Below are positions 34,626-44,429 of a stretch of DNA of 64,000 bases, piece by piece (the stretch's first letter is position 1; each line of letters opens with the position of its first letter). Below the pieces are notes generated by a model, which searched no databases, was not told where the DNA came from, and saw only the letters and a list, made by a program, of their open reading frames with translations. This DNA comes from an uncultured Paracoccaceae bacterium (GTDB lineage: Bacteria > Pseudomonadota > Alphaproteobacteria > Rhodobacterales > Rhodobacteraceae). The stretch spans positions 62,001 to 126,000 of the forward strand of contig CANLDA010000001.1 in assembly GCA_947489325.1 (NCBI GenBank), given 5' to 3'. Made by a program: the position numbers and the translations under genes.

Positions 34626-35642
34626 TTAACGGAACGGGGGTGAATACAGCAGACCGCCATCGGTCCATTGTGCATTCAGACCGCGTGACAATGCGATCGG
34701 AGTATTTTCACCGATGTTCTTTTCGAACACTTCACCGTAGTTGCCGCCAGCTGCGATTGCACGCTTGGCCCATTCTGCATCCAGACCTAGCATTTCGCCA
34801 AGGCTGCCTTCTGTGCCCAGCAAACGGTTGATTTCCGGATTTGCGCTACCACCTGACATTTCAGCAAGGTTTGCCGATGTAACACCAAGTTCTTCTGCGG
34901 TGATAAGTGCATTCAGTGTCCAGCGAACCACGTCACCCCATTCGTTATCGCCGTGGCGTACAAGTGGGCCCAAAGGCTCTTTGGAGATGATTTCAGGCAG
35001 CAGAACATGCGCTGTTGGATCTTCGAATGTGGCACGTGTCGCGGCCAAACCAGATGCGTCTGTCGTGTAAACATCGCACGCACCTGCAAGATATTGCTGT
35101 TGCGCTTCGGCATTGGTTTCGATTGGCACTGGCTCATAGCTGATGTTGTTTGCACGGAAGAAATCCGCGAGGTTCAGCTCTGTCGTTGTACCAGTTTGGA
35201 TACATACAGTCGCGCCGTCCAGCTCTTTGGCTGAGGACACGCCCAACTCGGAAGGAACCATAAAGCCCTGACCGTCATAATAGTTCACCCCAACAAAGGT
35301 GAACTTCAGGTCGACATCACGGCTGAAAGTCCAAGTTGTGTTACGGGCCAGCATATCGATTTCGCCTGACGCCAGCGCGGTAAAGCGTGTTTTACCGGTG
35401 GTTGGGACGAATTCTACGGCAGTGGCATCGCCCAGAACGGCAGCTGCAACAGCACGGCAGACTGATACGTCAAAGCCTTCCCAAACGCCATTGGCGTCAG
35501 GTGCAGCAAAACCAGCAAGACCTGTGGTCACACCACAGTTCATCGTGCCGCGTGCTTTGACATCGTCAAGTGTTCCTGCTGCGGCTGCACCAGCTGCAAG
35601 ACCGGCGACAGTAAGCGCGCCAAAAATTACGGATTTTTTCAT
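34626..35642 (-). CDS. bztA: General L-amino-acid ABC transporter substrate-binding protein, 338 aa
   Basis: Signal peptide at 1-22 (MKKSVIFGALTVAGLAAGAAAAG), then the mature start TLDDVKARGTMNCGVTTGLAGFAAPDANGVW, which is typical of AapJ/BztA proteins, with the SBP family 3 signature and a conserved pair of cysteines (C36 and C62 by reading). It captures glutamate, glutamine, aspartate and asparagine in the periplasm. GGAAGAGG precedes the start. Confidence 0.94.
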   Translation of the reverse strand: MKKSVIFGALTVAGLAAGAAAAGTLDDVKARGTMNCGVTTGLAGFAAPDANGVWEGFDVSVCRAVAAAVLGDATAVEFVPTTGKTRFTALASGEIDMLARNTTWTFSRDVDLKFTFVGVNYYDGQGFMVPSELGVSSAKELDGATVCIQTGTTTELNLADFFRANNISYEPVPIETNAEAQQQYLAGACDVYTTDASGLAATRATFEDPTAHVLLPEIISKEPLGPLVRHGDNEWGDVVRWTLNALITAEELGVTSANLAEMSGGSANPEINRLLGTEGSLGEMLGLDAEWAKRAIAAGGNYGEVFEKNIGENTPIALSRGLNAQWTDGGLLYSPPFR

Positions 35643-35850
35643 ATTTACCTCTTCCTGATGGTCCGCCTGTATCGGCGGTTAAATCAACCTCGAAAGGTCG
35701 AATTGTAACTGTACAGGGTGCTCCCCCTCTTCAGTGCCGACCAGTTTGGGCAAATTCATCACATAAGGTCAAGGGTCACATCATGGTATTTGATATACAA
35801 AACCTAATATTAACCTTGCGTAACTCCATAAATGTCAGGCATTTTCACCC
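35643..35850. promoter_or_regulatory. Upstream region of bztA
   Basis: A+T-rich 208-bp stretch between ATP12 gene (downstream end) and bztA; it should hold the bzt promoter on the minus strand. CCGCC...GGCGG around 35662-35677 forms a small hairpin in the probable leader. I see no convincing -35/-10 pair. Confidence 0.4.
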
Positions 35851-36555
35851 TCAGGAAATTTTATAGAATTTGCTGGCATGTAAAAAATCTCGACGCTTGG
35901 CGTCAATAAGCTGTTTTTCGTCTTCGTCTTCGCCCCATTTCTCGATCTGCCAAGTCTCATCGACTCGCGACAGATCCCAAATGGTTTCTGCCGGATGCAG
36001 GTCGTGCACGGCAGCAAATCCAAGAAGCAAAGACCCAGACATCCCCACGAGGTCGTGAAACGCAGCAAGTTGGAAATTGCTCATGGCGTGGACCTGCCCA
36101 CGCAGAATTTCTATTGCAGCACTCTCTTGAGGCACAAACATGACCCCCGCTGCGGTTTTCAAACGCGCCCCAAGCTTTGCCTCCGCCCAATCCAAAATCG
36201 GATCCCAGTTTTGGGCCTGTCGTTCGATCAACTCACGTGGTTCGGTCGCGCGATAACACAACAAATCCGTGCCACCATATTCGGTCAACATGTCAGCAAC
36301 CTCGCCAAATTGCGTGGCCACTTTGTCAATCGCAGCGTTAGCAGATCTGGTAAACGGCATAGTCGAGGGATCAATCTGATCCTCTTGCGCATCCCACTCT
36401 GCGGCAATGGATTCGGCCATGGCACGCGTTGGAACGATTAGATCAACCTTGGCAGGCGTTTTAACCTTGCGCCCATCCAGTTCAATCCCAAATCCAGTCG
36501 CAACTTCAGACACCGATGCAGCCGACCAAAAGCGTTTTGCTTTCCAAGCACTCAT
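35851..36555 (-). CDS. ATP12-family F1-ATPase assembly chaperone, 234 aa
   Basis: Matches ATP12 in the N-terminal FWSAASV...GFGIELDGRKVKTPAK and in the central stretch TDLLCYRATEPRELIERQAQNWDPIL. In mitochondria ATP12 chaperones the alpha subunit of F1; bacterial members occur in alphaproteobacteria, presumably for the same job. The start overlaps the stop of the HAD gene by 4 bp in the same direction. Confidence 0.9.
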   Translation of the reverse strand: MSAWKAKRFWSAASVSEVATGFGIELDGRKVKTPAKVDLIVPTRAMAESIAAEWDAQEDQIDPSTMPFTRSANAAIDKVATQFGEVADMLTEYGGTDLLCYRATEPRELIERQAQNWDPILDWAEAKLGARLKTAAGVMFVPQESAAIEILRGQVHAMSNFQLAAFHDLVGMSGSLLLGFAAVHDLHPAETIWDLSRVDETWQIEKWGEDEDEKQLIDAKRRDFLHASKFYKIS

Positions 36556-37232
36556 TCATTTATTCCTAAAAATCGTTCCAGAACCGCAGGCAGTTCGGCA
36601 AAACTGTTGATCACGTCCTTGGCCTGATGCAATTGCGCGAGTTCGTGGTAGCCCCAACTCACACCAATTCCGGCCACACCTGCGGCTTGCGCCATTCCCA
36701 TGTCGTAACTCGTGTCACCAATCATCACGCATTGCCGTGATGTGACACCGCAATCTTCCATGGCTGTGTACAACATGGACGGATGTGGTTTGGACGGATG
36801 ATGATCCGCGACTTGTTGCGTCACGAACAGTCCGTCCAGCCCATGACCCTCAATCAATTTATCCAAGCCCCGACGCGATTTGCCGGTGGCCACGCCCAGT
36901 AACACATTTGGCTGCGCATTCAGCATCTGCAACACATCCATTGCGCCCGGATAAAGCGGTGAGGATTCTGCCGTTCCCTTTTCTTGCCGCAGATAGATAT
37001 AGGCATCTTTATAGCCCTCCACTAAACGTTCCTGCGTGTCCAAAGGCACATCTGGCACAAGGCGTGAAATAGCCACATCAAGCGACAGCCCAACGATACC
37101 CAGAATCGCGTCGCGGTCAGGTGCCGTGATGTTTTCGGATGCAAACGACCGCCCCATCGCGGCCAGAATATCCGCCTGACTGTCGACAAGCGTGCCGTCG
37201 ACATCAAAAACAACCAGCCGCAGGTCGGTCAT
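36552..37232 (-). CDS. HAD-superfamily hydrolase, phosphoglycolate-phosphatase-like, 226 aa
   Basis: Nucleophile motif FDVDGTLVDS at 8-17, conserved GVATGKS (motif II) near 113, catalytic lysine in HHPSKPHPSM near 144 and acidic pair GDTSYDMGMA near 167. A Gph/pyrophosphatase-like cap is present. Substrate uncertain. Overlaps RluC and ATP12 genes by 4 bp each. Confidence 0.88.
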   Translation of the reverse strand: MTDLRLVVFDVDGTLVDSQADILAAMGRSFASENITAPDRDAILGIVGLSLDVAISRLVPDVPLDTQERLVEGYKDAYIYLRQEKGTAESSPLYPGAMDVLQMLNAQPNVLLGVATGKSRRGLDKLIEGHGLDGLFVTQQVADHHPSKPHPSMLYTAMEDCGVTSRQCVMIGDTSYDMGMAQAAGVAGIGVSWGYHELAQLHQAKDVINSFAELPAVLERFLGINE

Positions 37233-38272
37233 CGCAGTTCCTCAAATGGATCGCTGGAGGCCATGTCAGGGGTCCACTGGAAGGTGTCCCAGCTATGTTG
37301 CATGTGCTCAGGCAGCGGCGCATTGATGGTGATTTCTTTTTTCGTGACCGGATGTTCAAAACGCATGGTGCGGGCATGAAGGTGCAGTTTCTTACTGATA
37401 ATACCGCCCAGTTGCGCGCCCCAGCCATCACCAAGATTTTCCTGACCGGAGCCACCATATTTCCCATCCCCAATAATCGGGTGTCCGATCTCGGCCATAT
37501 GGGCACGCAATTGGTGAGTACGCCCTGTGATGGGTTCCATCGCCACCCAGGCAGCACGGCTGGCCACCCGATAAAGCGTCGCATATTGCGTAATCGCGCG
37601 TTTCGCGCCCGGCGTTCTGTCCACCTCGCGCGGGTGCAGGCAGATCATCTTTTCGCCTTCACCTTTGCTGCCATGCCCAGCAGCTTTGACCAGGCCGTAT
37701 TTGATCTCGCCAAGATACGGCGTCGGCACACCTGCCACCAACGCCCAGTAAATCTTGCGGGTTTCACGGTGACGCATCGCGGTCGTCAGGGCCGATGCCA
37801 TTTGGCGTGTACGTGCCAGCAACAAAACACCCGAGGTGTCTTTGTCCAGTCGATGCACAAGGCGCGGTTTTTCTTCAAACCCGAATTTCAACGCCTCAGC
37901 TAACCCATCCACATGGCGGGTCTGCTTGCTGCCACCTTGTGTTGGCAAGCCGGCGGGTTTGTTAATCGCAATGATATGATCGTCACGATAGATCACACAG
38001 TCTTGGATAAGGCGTGCATCCGCATCCGACACACGTCGTGGTCCATCGGCTGGAGGAGGCGCTTTATCTGGCAAGGGCGGTACGCGCACCACTTGACCTT
38101 CGGCAAGGCGTGAATTCGGTTTGACCCGGCCACCGTCCACCCGCAATTCACCTTTACGACACATCTTTTCGATGCGAATTTGGTTCAATTGCGGAAACCT
38201 GTGGCGCAGCCAACGATCCAGCCGTTGATCCGCGTCGTCCTCTGAAATTGTAATGCTCTGAACAGCGCTCAT
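37229..38272 (-). CDS. rluC: 23S rRNA pseudouridine synthase, RluC/RluD-type, 347 aa
   Basis: S4-like RNA-binding domain (about 13-65) then the pseudouridine-synthase domain with the catalytic aspartate in HRLDKDTSG (Asp143) and the later GRTHQLRAHM. It isomerises uridines in 23S rRNA. The ATG at 38272 overlaps crcB's stop by 4 bp. Confidence 0.9.
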   Translation of the reverse strand: MSAVQSITISEDDADQRLDRWLRHRFPQLNQIRIEKMCRKGELRVDGGRVKPNSRLAEGQVVRVPPLPDKAPPPADGPRRVSDADARLIQDCVIYRDDHIIAINKPAGLPTQGGSKQTRHVDGLAEALKFGFEEKPRLVHRLDKDTSGVLLLARTRQMASALTTAMRHRETRKIYWALVAGVPTPYLGEIKYGLVKAAGHGSKGEGEKMICLHPREVDRTPGAKRAITQYATLYRVASRAAWVAMEPITGRTHQLRAHMAEIGHPIIGDGKYGGSGQENLGDGWGAQLGGIISKKLHLHARTMRFEHPVTKKEITINAPLPEHMQHSWDTFQWTPDMASSDPFEELR

Positions 38273-38646
38273 GTCAAAAACCCTCGTGTGATCCACATGC
38301 CTAACATAAGGGCGGCAATTGACCCCGCGACGGACAACCCGACATACAATGTGGCGCTGCCCATTTGACCCTTTTGCATGAGGTTCACAGCCTCAAGCGA
38401 AAACGCCGAAAAGGTGGTAAACCCGCCCAAAAATCCCGTCATGATCAACGGGCTGAAATGGGTCAATCCGCGATGCGCAGCCAATACCACAAATGCCCCC
38501 ATGAGGAATGAACCAATCACGTTCACCGCAATAATTCCCAATGGAAAACCATGCCCCAACAGCCGCACAACCCCCATAGAGGTCAGATAGCGCGCCGACG
38601 CACCCAAAGCGCCGCCAAGCGCAACAGAGAACAGGGAATGTACCAT
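38269..38646 (-). CDS. crcB: Fluoride ion channel CrcB (Fluc), 125 aa
   Basis: Four membrane helices with GGALGASARYL, GIIAVNVIGSFLMG (channel asparagine) and GFLGGFTTFSAFS (the phenylalanine box). It exports toxic fluoride as a dual-topology dimer. The start may be 38646 (used), 38667 or 38682; I see no clear SD. No fluoride riboswitch is recognised in front. Confidence 0.9.
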   Translation of the reverse strand: MVHSLFSVALGGALGASARYLTSMGVVRLLGHGFPLGIIAVNVIGSFLMGAFVVLAAHRGLTHFSPLIMTGFLGGFTTFSAFSLEAVNLMQKGQMGSATLYVGLSVAGSIAALMLGMWITRGFLT

Positions 38647-38737
38647 GGCGGCGTCTGTCGCCCGCATGCCGCCGATTGTCAAGTTTTCAAAGGCGTTTGA
38701 GCTTAAATGGAATATTGAAACATCAATATTTCCTGGA

Positions 38738-40060
38738 TTACGAATTGCGTTTCAGACGCTTCCTAGCAAAGAAATCGACACGTTTCTTTAAATCTCGTTC
38801 AAATCCACGTTCCACAGGAGCATAAAACACCGGACGCTTCATGTTGTCTGGGAAATAATCCTGTCCGGAAAACCCATCTTCAGCGTCGTGGTCATATTGA
38901 TACCCCGCGCCATACCCCTGCGCGCCCATCAAAGACGTTGGCGCATTTAGGATGTGTTTGGGCGGCATTTGCGAGCCGGTTTTACGCGCTGATTGCACCG
39001 CCTGTTTATAGGCCACATAGGCCGCATTGGATTTAGGGGCGAGCGCCAAGTAGACCAAGGCCTGTGCCAGCGCAAGTTCGCCTTCCGGGCTACCCAGACG
39101 TTCATATGTTTCCCAGCCCTGCAAACACACGGCCTGCGCTTGTGGGTCGGCAAGGCCGATGTCTTCAACCGCCATTCGCGTCAGGCGACGCGCCAAAAAC
39201 CTCGGGTCTTCGCCACCCTCTAACATTCGCGCAAACCAATAAAGCGCCGCATCAGGATCAGAGCCGCGCACAGATTTGTGCAATGCCGAAATCAAATTGT
39301 AATGCTCGTCACCTGATTTGTCATATTTCGCCGCGCGCTTCATCAGGCGGGTGGCCAGTTGATCCGGGGTAAGCTTCGTGTCCACCTTCCACGCCGCTAC
39401 TTGTTCAATCAGGTTCAACAACGCGCGCCCATCGCCATCCGCCATTTCCAACAAGGCTTCGCGCGCATGACCGTCCAATGGCAAGGCGCGTTCAAGCTCT
39501 TGTTCAGCCCGTTGGGCAAGGCGTTCGAGATCGGTCAGTGACAAGCGCTCCAATACCAACACCTGAGCCCTGCTAAGCACCGCCGCGTTTAACTCAAATG
39601 ATGGGTTCTCGGTGGTGGCACCAACCAAAAGGATTGTGCCATCCTCCATATGGGGCAAAAACCCATCCTGCTGTGCCTTGTTAAAACGATGAATTTCATC
39701 CACGAACAGCAAGGTGCCCTGCCCATTTTGGCGCCGCATGCGTGCGGCCTCAAACACTTTGCGCAGGTCGGAGATACCGGTGAAAATCGCGCTTATTTGA
39801 ATAAAATGCAAATCTGTTGCATCCGCCAACAATCGCGCAATCGTTGTTTTTCCAACGCCGGGCGGCCCCCACAAAACAAGCGATGACAAAGACCCCGAAG
39901 CCAGCATGACACCCAGCGGGGCCTCTGGGCCCAGAACCTGTTCTTGCCCGATCACCTCGCCCAAGGATTTTGGGCGCAACCGATCCGCAAGAGGGCGCGG
40001 AGTGTTTCCCGTTATCTCTTGGGTTTGTGCCTTTGGATCGGAATCAAACAGATCAGCCAT
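38738..40060 (-). CDS. rarA: Replication-associated recombination protein RarA, 440 aa
   Basis: AAA+ ATPase with Walker A GPPGVGKTT (about 65-73), Walker B FVDEIHRFNKAQQD (about 119-132), sensor 1 GATTENP, and the C-terminal MgsA clamp region ending with YGAGYQYDHDAEDGFSGQDYFP. RarA (MgsA) helps stalled replication forks. 8 bp downstream of the protease gene. Confidence 0.94.
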   Translation of the reverse strand: MADLFDSDPKAQTQEITGNTPRPLADRLRPKSLGEVIGQEQVLGPEAPLGVMLASGSLSSLVLWGPPGVGKTTIARLLADATDLHFIQISAIFTGISDLRKVFEAARMRRQNGQGTLLFVDEIHRFNKAQQDGFLPHMEDGTILLVGATTENPSFELNAAVLSRAQVLVLERLSLTDLERLAQRAEQELERALPLDGHAREALLEMADGDGRALLNLIEQVAAWKVDTKLTPDQLATRLMKRAAKYDKSGDEHYNLISALHKSVRGSDPDAALYWFARMLEGGEDPRFLARRLTRMAVEDIGLADPQAQAVCLQGWETYERLGSPEGELALAQALVYLALAPKSNAAYVAYKQAVQSARKTGSQMPPKHILNAPTSLMGAQGYGAGYQYDHDAEDGFSGQDYFPDNMKRPVFYAPVERGFERDLKKRVDFFARKRLKRNS

Positions 40061-40068
40061 ATCTTATC

Positions 40069-41454
40069 TTACAGCTTGAATCGCATCACGACACGCTGAT
40101 TTCCGCGTTGCACATCCAACGCCAAACGACGCCCCGGATTGCGCAGCGCTTCATCAATATCTGCAGTCGTTTCTATCACGTCCTTATTTACACCGTGCAA
40201 CACATCCCCTGCCCGCAGGCCAAGCCGCTCGCCCAATTCACCGGGGCTTTCCACCACCACCCCAGCGGTACCCAAAGGCAAGCCAAACTGAGCCAGAACA
40301 CCTGGGTTAATATTGCTCAAGGTAAGGCCTGGAATGGCCAAGTTGTCGGACGTGGTGATGGTCTCACGGGGTGGATTCTCGGGAGCAGCCATCAACTGCA
40401 CTGGCACTTGGGTTAGCGCGCCATCAAGCATCCCAGTGATAGAGGTTTTTGCCCCCAATCCCGCCACCGACATGCGAAAAATCATTTCCGCCGGGTTATT
40501 TACTGGCAAGCCATCCACTTCAAGGATCACATCACCGGGTTGAAATCCGGCAACCTTGAACGGGCTGACCTCATGCAGATCAGAGATCACGATCCCGCCG
40601 GGACGATCCAAACCAAGGCCCTCTGCCAAATCAGCATCCACAGGCTGCCCATTCATGCCCGCCCAAGGACGTTGAAAGCGTAAATTTCCTGCCTCTGCCT
40701 GTTTGACGAATTGTTCTACCAAGGCTGAAGGAATGGCAAAACCAATTCCGTTACTGCCACCTGATCGTGTCAGGATACGGGTATTGATGCCGATCAGATC
40801 ACCGTTCACGTCAATCAACGCGCCACCGGAATTGCCAGGATTGATCGGCGCATCGGTTTGCAGGAAATACCCACGCGCAGACCCTGCGGCGGCACCGGAA
40901 CGGGCCAGCCCAGAGACAATGCCACTGCTGACGGTTTGCCCCACACCAAAAGGGTTCCCAATCGCCAAAACCAATTCCCCTACTTCAACGCTGTCACTGT
41001 CGCGAAACGCGAGATGCGGCAAGGTGTCTTCAACCCCATGCAATTGAAGGATGGCAAGATCGCTGTCTTCATCCCCCAACAAAACCTCGGCCGAGTATTC
41101 ACGACGGTCATTCAAAACCACACGAATATCAGTCGCCATGCCCACAACGTGGTAGTTCGACACGACAATCCCGCCTTCTGACAGGATCACGCCCGACCCA
41201 AGTGAGTTTTGAACCTTTGGGCGGGTGTTCCCAAATTCCCGGAACAAGTGCTGAAATAACGGATCATTGCCAAAGGGACTTTCACGCACTTCGACCACCC
41301 GTTTGGCATAGATATTTACCACAGCAGGCGCCGCCTCTTTCACCAAAGGCGCAAATCCTAGTTGAATTTCGACCTGTGACGTAGGCACCTTGGTGTCAGC
41401 GGCGGCCATAGTAGCCAGGGAAATCGCCAAGCTGGCGCAAAATGCTCGGAACAT
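40069..41454 (-). CDS. Do-like periplasmic serine protease (DegP/DegQ family), 461 aa
   Basis: Signal peptide at 1-19 (SLAISLATMAAA), trypsin-like domain with His102 (SNYHVVG), Asp132 (DEDSDLAIL) and Ser209 (NPGNSGGAL), followed by two PDZ domains (about 255-350 and 375-455). It degrades or refolds misfolded envelope proteins. The start ATG 41454 gives the signal peptide at the right place; the in-frame extension to 41472 is short. Confidence 0.92.
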   Translation of the reverse strand: MFRAFCASLAISLATMAAADTKVPTSQVEIQLGFAPLVKEAAPAVVNIYAKRVVEVRESPFGNDPLFQHLFREFGNTRPKVQNSLGSGVILSEGGIVVSNYHVVGMATDIRVVLNDRREYSAEVLLGDEDSDLAILQLHGVEDTLPHLAFRDSDSVEVGELVLAIGNPFGVGQTVSSGIVSGLARSGAAAGSARGYFLQTDAPINPGNSGGALIDVNGDLIGINTRILTRSGGSNGIGFAIPSALVEQFVKQAEAGNLRFQRPWAGMNGQPVDADLAEGLGLDRPGGIVISDLHEVSPFKVAGFQPGDVILEVDGLPVNNPAEMIFRMSVAGLGAKTSITGMLDGALTQVPVQLMAAPENPPRETITTSDNLAIPGLTLSNINPGVLAQFGLPLGTAGVVVESPGELGERLGLRAGDVLHGVNKDVIETTADIDEALRNPGRRLALDVQRGNQRVVMRFKL

Positions 41455-41821
41455 GTGTACCTCTGAAATCATCTATTTCAAACGATATGCGGGGTGGCAT
41501 GGCGGATTGCAAGACACCCTTGGCTGCAAGGCGACCCTGAGCCGATAAAAGGACGGCACTCCTCAATTGAGCCACCAGTATCGAAACACCCCGTTCACGT
41601 GTGTCGAAGGCCGATGGCAATTCATTTTCACTGACTAAATTGTACACCAAGGCATGCGAAAATTTCGACTGTTTTGACATCAAAAACGAACAAATTCCGT
41701 CCGAATTGGCGCATGTCACACACTCTTTGTCGTATTCCAATTTCTCTGAACAGGTCTTAAAGGGTCACAAAGAACGAACCTGAATTTCCGACTACTGACA
41801 TGTGTACACTCGCAGAGGGCA
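41455..41821. other. Intergenic region, protease gene / CoA-transferase gene
   Basis: About 370 bp between divergent genes. It should hold both promoters. Short open frames exist on both strands but none resembles a known protein, and I see no gene remnant, repeat or clear promoter box. Confidence 0.4.
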
Positions 41822-43771
41822 ATGGCCGATATGACTCGAATGAAGGACAAGACAACCACTGCTGAACAGGCCATCGCCCTTATTCGCGATGATGACGTCG
41901 TGACCACAACTGGATTTGTCCAAAGCTGTATTCCTGAGCTGCTGCATGCAACGCTGGAAAAAAGATTTCTGGAACAAGGCGCGCCGCGCGACCTGACGTT
42001 GATCATGTGTGCGGGTGCCGGGGACAGTAAGGGGCTGGGCACCGGGCGATTGCATCACGAAGGATTGTTGCGGCGTGTGATTGCCGGTAATTTTGGACGG
42101 ATGCCAAAAGTTGCCCAAGCGGCGCAGGAAAACAAGATTTGTGGGTACAACCTGCCGCAAGGTGTAATTTCGCAGCTTTATCGCGCCTGCGCTGCCGGTC
42201 AGCCGGGTTTGTTTTCAAAGGTCGGTCTCCACACCTTTGTTGACCCTCGCCATGGTGGTGCCAAGGTCAACAGCCGCACCAAAGAGGACATCGTGCGCCG
42301 GGTCGAAGTCGAAGGCGAGGAATGGCTGTTTTACAAAGCGACCAAGATTGACGTGGCCTTTATTCGGGGCACCAGTGCGGATCCCTCGGGCAATGTCAGT
42401 GTCGAACGCGAAGCCTTAACGCTGGATTGTCTGGCCCAAGCAATGGCGGCGCATAACAATGGCGGCATTGTTATCGCTCAGGTCGAACGTATCGTCGAGG
42501 AAGGGTCGATCAAACCCAAAGACGTGCAGATCCCCGGCATTCTCGTAGATTGTGTGGTTGTCGCTGATCAGCCCGAGATGCATCGCATGAATTATGGTGT
42601 CCAGCATGATCCGGCGCTGTCTGGCCAAGTCCGTGTCCCTGTTGACGGCATTGGAAAGATGCCACTGGAACAACGTAAAATCATCGCCCGTCGCGCAGCG
42701 TTCGAATTGCCACCCAATGGTGCCGTCAATCTGGGCGTTGGTGCGCCCGATGGGGTTGCCGCTGTGGCCAATGAAGAAAAGGTTACCCCCTATATCACCC
42801 TAACAACCGAGGCCGGGGCCATCGGAGGGGTGCTTGCTGGTGGATCCAGTTTTGGATCATCCACGAATGCCCATGCCATCATCGATCAGAACCAGATGTT
42901 TGATTTCTATGATGGCGGCGGGTTGGATCTGACCTGTCTGGGCATGGCGCAATGTGATCGAGAGGGCAATGTGAACTCCTCTTATTTTGGCGGTCGCTTA
43001 AATGGTTCCGGTGGGTTCATCAATATTTCGCAGAATTCGCGCGCTGTGGTATTTGCCGGAACCTTCACTGCGGGCGGGCTGCAAATCGCGATTGAGGACG
43101 GCAATTTGAGGATTGTACAGGAAGGGCGTAACCAGAAATTCGTCCGTGCGATTGATCAAATAACCTTCTCTGGCACCTATGCCTGCGAACGAGGGCAACC
43201 AGTAATCTATGTCACCGAACGATGTGTGTTTCAGCTAACATCGCGCGGTTTGGAATTGATTGAGGTGGCGCCGGGCATCGATATTGAACGCGATATCGTT
43301 GCGCATATGGGCTTTAAGCCGATCATCGAGAATGTCATCCAAATGGATCCGCGTATTTTTGTGGACACGCCTATGGGGCTTTTGGATGACCTTCTGAATG
43401 TAAACCTGTCAGAACGTGTTACGTTTGATGCAACCCAGAACAACGTTTTCCTTAACCTCGAAGGATGGAGCGTCAAGAAGCGGCAGGATGTTGATGATCT
43501 TAACCGGGTTTTGAACGATGTCTTTGCCAAGAGTGGTCAGAAGGTGAACCTAATCGTGAACAAGAACGGCTTTCGCGTCGCCGAAGATCTGCAAGACATC
43601 TATGTGGAAACCGTTGAAGACACGCTTGCACGCAACAGTACCTCAATTGCGCATTACACCACCAGCGCCTTTATGCGATTGAAGATGAATGAAACCCTCG
43701 CAGCGCGGGGTGTTCAGCCACATATCTTCGAAACTGGCGAGGAAGCACAGCAGGCAATTTGGGGGTCCTGA
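41822..43771 (+). CDS. Acyl-CoA:acetate / 3-ketoacid CoA-transferase family protein, 649 aa
   Basis: Fused alpha-beta CoA-transferase of the class-I (YdiF/propionate CoA-transferase) type. The first half has the CoA-transferase Rossmann region (GAGDSKGLG, near 60), the second half the catalytic glutamate Glu330 in TTEAGAIGG. The C-terminal 120 residues after about 525 (beginning RVTFDATQNNVF) go beyond the usual 520-530 aa and look like a small alpha/beta domain. Substrate unknown. It lies between the convergent rplQ and the divergent protease gene. Confidence 0.82.
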   Translation: MADMTRMKDKTTTAEQAIALIRDDDVVTTTGFVQSCIPELLHATLEKRFLEQGAPRDLTLIMCAGAGDSKGLGTGRLHHEGLLRRVIAGNFGRMPKVAQAAQENKICGYNLPQGVISQLYRACAAGQPGLFSKVGLHTFVDPRHGGAKVNSRTKEDIVRRVEVEGEEWLFYKATKIDVAFIRGTSADPSGNVSVEREALTLDCLAQAMAAHNNGGIVIAQVERIVEEGSIKPKDVQIPGILVDCVVVADQPEMHRMNYGVQHDPALSGQVRVPVDGIGKMPLEQRKIIARRAAFELPPNGAVNLGVGAPDGVAAVANEEKVTPYITLTTEAGAIGGVLAGGSSFGSSTNAHAIIDQNQMFDFYDGGGLDLTCLGMAQCDREGNVNSSYFGGRLNGSGGFINISQNSRAVVFAGTFTAGGLQIAIEDGNLRIVQEGRNQKFVRAIDQITFSGTYACERGQPVIYVTERCVFQLTSRGLELIEVAPGIDIERDIVAHMGFKPIIENVIQMDPRIFVDTPMGLLDDLLNVNLSERVTFDATQNNVFLNLEGWSVKKRQDVDDLNRVLNDVFAKSGQKVNLIVNKNGFRVAEDLQDIYVETVEDTLARNSTSIAHYTTSAFMRLKMNETLAARGVQPHIFETGEEAQQAIWGS

Positions 43772-43811
43772 TGCGGTTTTCCTTTTTGGCCTTGATCGGT
43801 TTCAGACAAAC

Positions 43812-43848
43812 AAAAAGACCTCCACTTTTACAAGTGGAGGTCTTTTTT
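43812..43848. terminator. Bidirectional terminator, CoA-transferase / rplQ
   Basis: A 15-bp perfect stem AAAAGACCTCCACTT with a TTAC loop, flanked by A and T runs, between the convergent ends; strong in both directions. Confidence 0.9.
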
Positions 43849-43865
43849 CATCAGTTCATAAGAAC

Positions 43866-44285
43866 TTATTCTTCAGCTGCTTCTTCTGCAGCAACGCGTG
43901 CTTTGTCAGCAGCACCTTTGGCATCGGCATCGCGTTCTACGAACTCGATGATGGCCATAGGTGCCATATCGCCATAGCGGAAACCCGCTTTGAGGATACG
44001 GACATAACCACCCTGACGCTCGGCAAAGCGTGGGCCCAGCACGTCAAACAGTTTCGCAACATGCTGGTCTTGCTTAAGACGTGCAGCGGCGTTGCGACGT
44101 GAGTGCAGGTCACCTTTTTTGGCCAGCGTGATCATTTTTTCAATGATCGGACGCAGTTCTTTGGCCTTTGGCAAAGTGGTTTTGATTTGTTCATGTTCAA
44201 TCAGCGAGCCCGCCATGTTTGCAAACATAGCTTTGCGGTGCTCGTGAGTACGGTTCAGGCGGCGATAGCCTCGTGCGTGACGCAT
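43866..44285 (-). CDS. rplQ: 50S ribosomal protein L17, 139 aa
   Basis: Begins [20 protein letters not shown] and has [19 protein letters not shown]; the C-terminus ends with an Ala/Glu-rich tail typical of alphaproteobacteria. Last gene of the rpsM-rpsK-rpoA-rplQ operon. Confidence 0.97.
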   Translation of the reverse strand: MRHARGYRRLNRTHEHRKAMFANMAGSLIEHEQIKTTLPKAKELRPIIEKMITLAKKGDLHSRRNAAARLKQDQHVAKLFDVLGPRFAERQGGYVRILKAGFRYGDMAPMAIIEFVERDADAKGAADKARVAAEEAAEE

Positions 44286-44399
44286 TGTCGTTCTCCAGTG
44301 TTGCCCTCTACGGGCTGATTTGCTTTGTCTGGCTGGTGATGCGTGTCACCAACTCTCCTTGGGGCATGTGCCCATATCTTCCCCGGCGGTCCGGGCATT

Positions 44400-44426
44400 T
44401 TCGGGTGGGCCGAAACCCACCCGGAA
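44400..44426 (-). promoter_or_regulatory. Hairpin between rpoA and rplQ
   Basis: TTCGGGTGGG and CCCACCCGGAA pair with one bulge immediately after the rpoA stop (144-bp gap). No T run follows, so an mRNA-processing or stability element is more likely than a terminator. Confidence 0.5.
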
Positions 44427-44429
44427 GTC

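Noticed and set aside
38647-38737. Possible fluoride riboswitch upstream of crcB
   Set aside because: I could not find the conserved pseudoknot sequence elements in the 90 bases between rarA and crcB.
41396-41740. Open frame of 114 codons on the minus strand before the Do-like protease
   Set aside because: It crosses the protease start in another frame and has no recognisable feature; I leave the region as intergenic.
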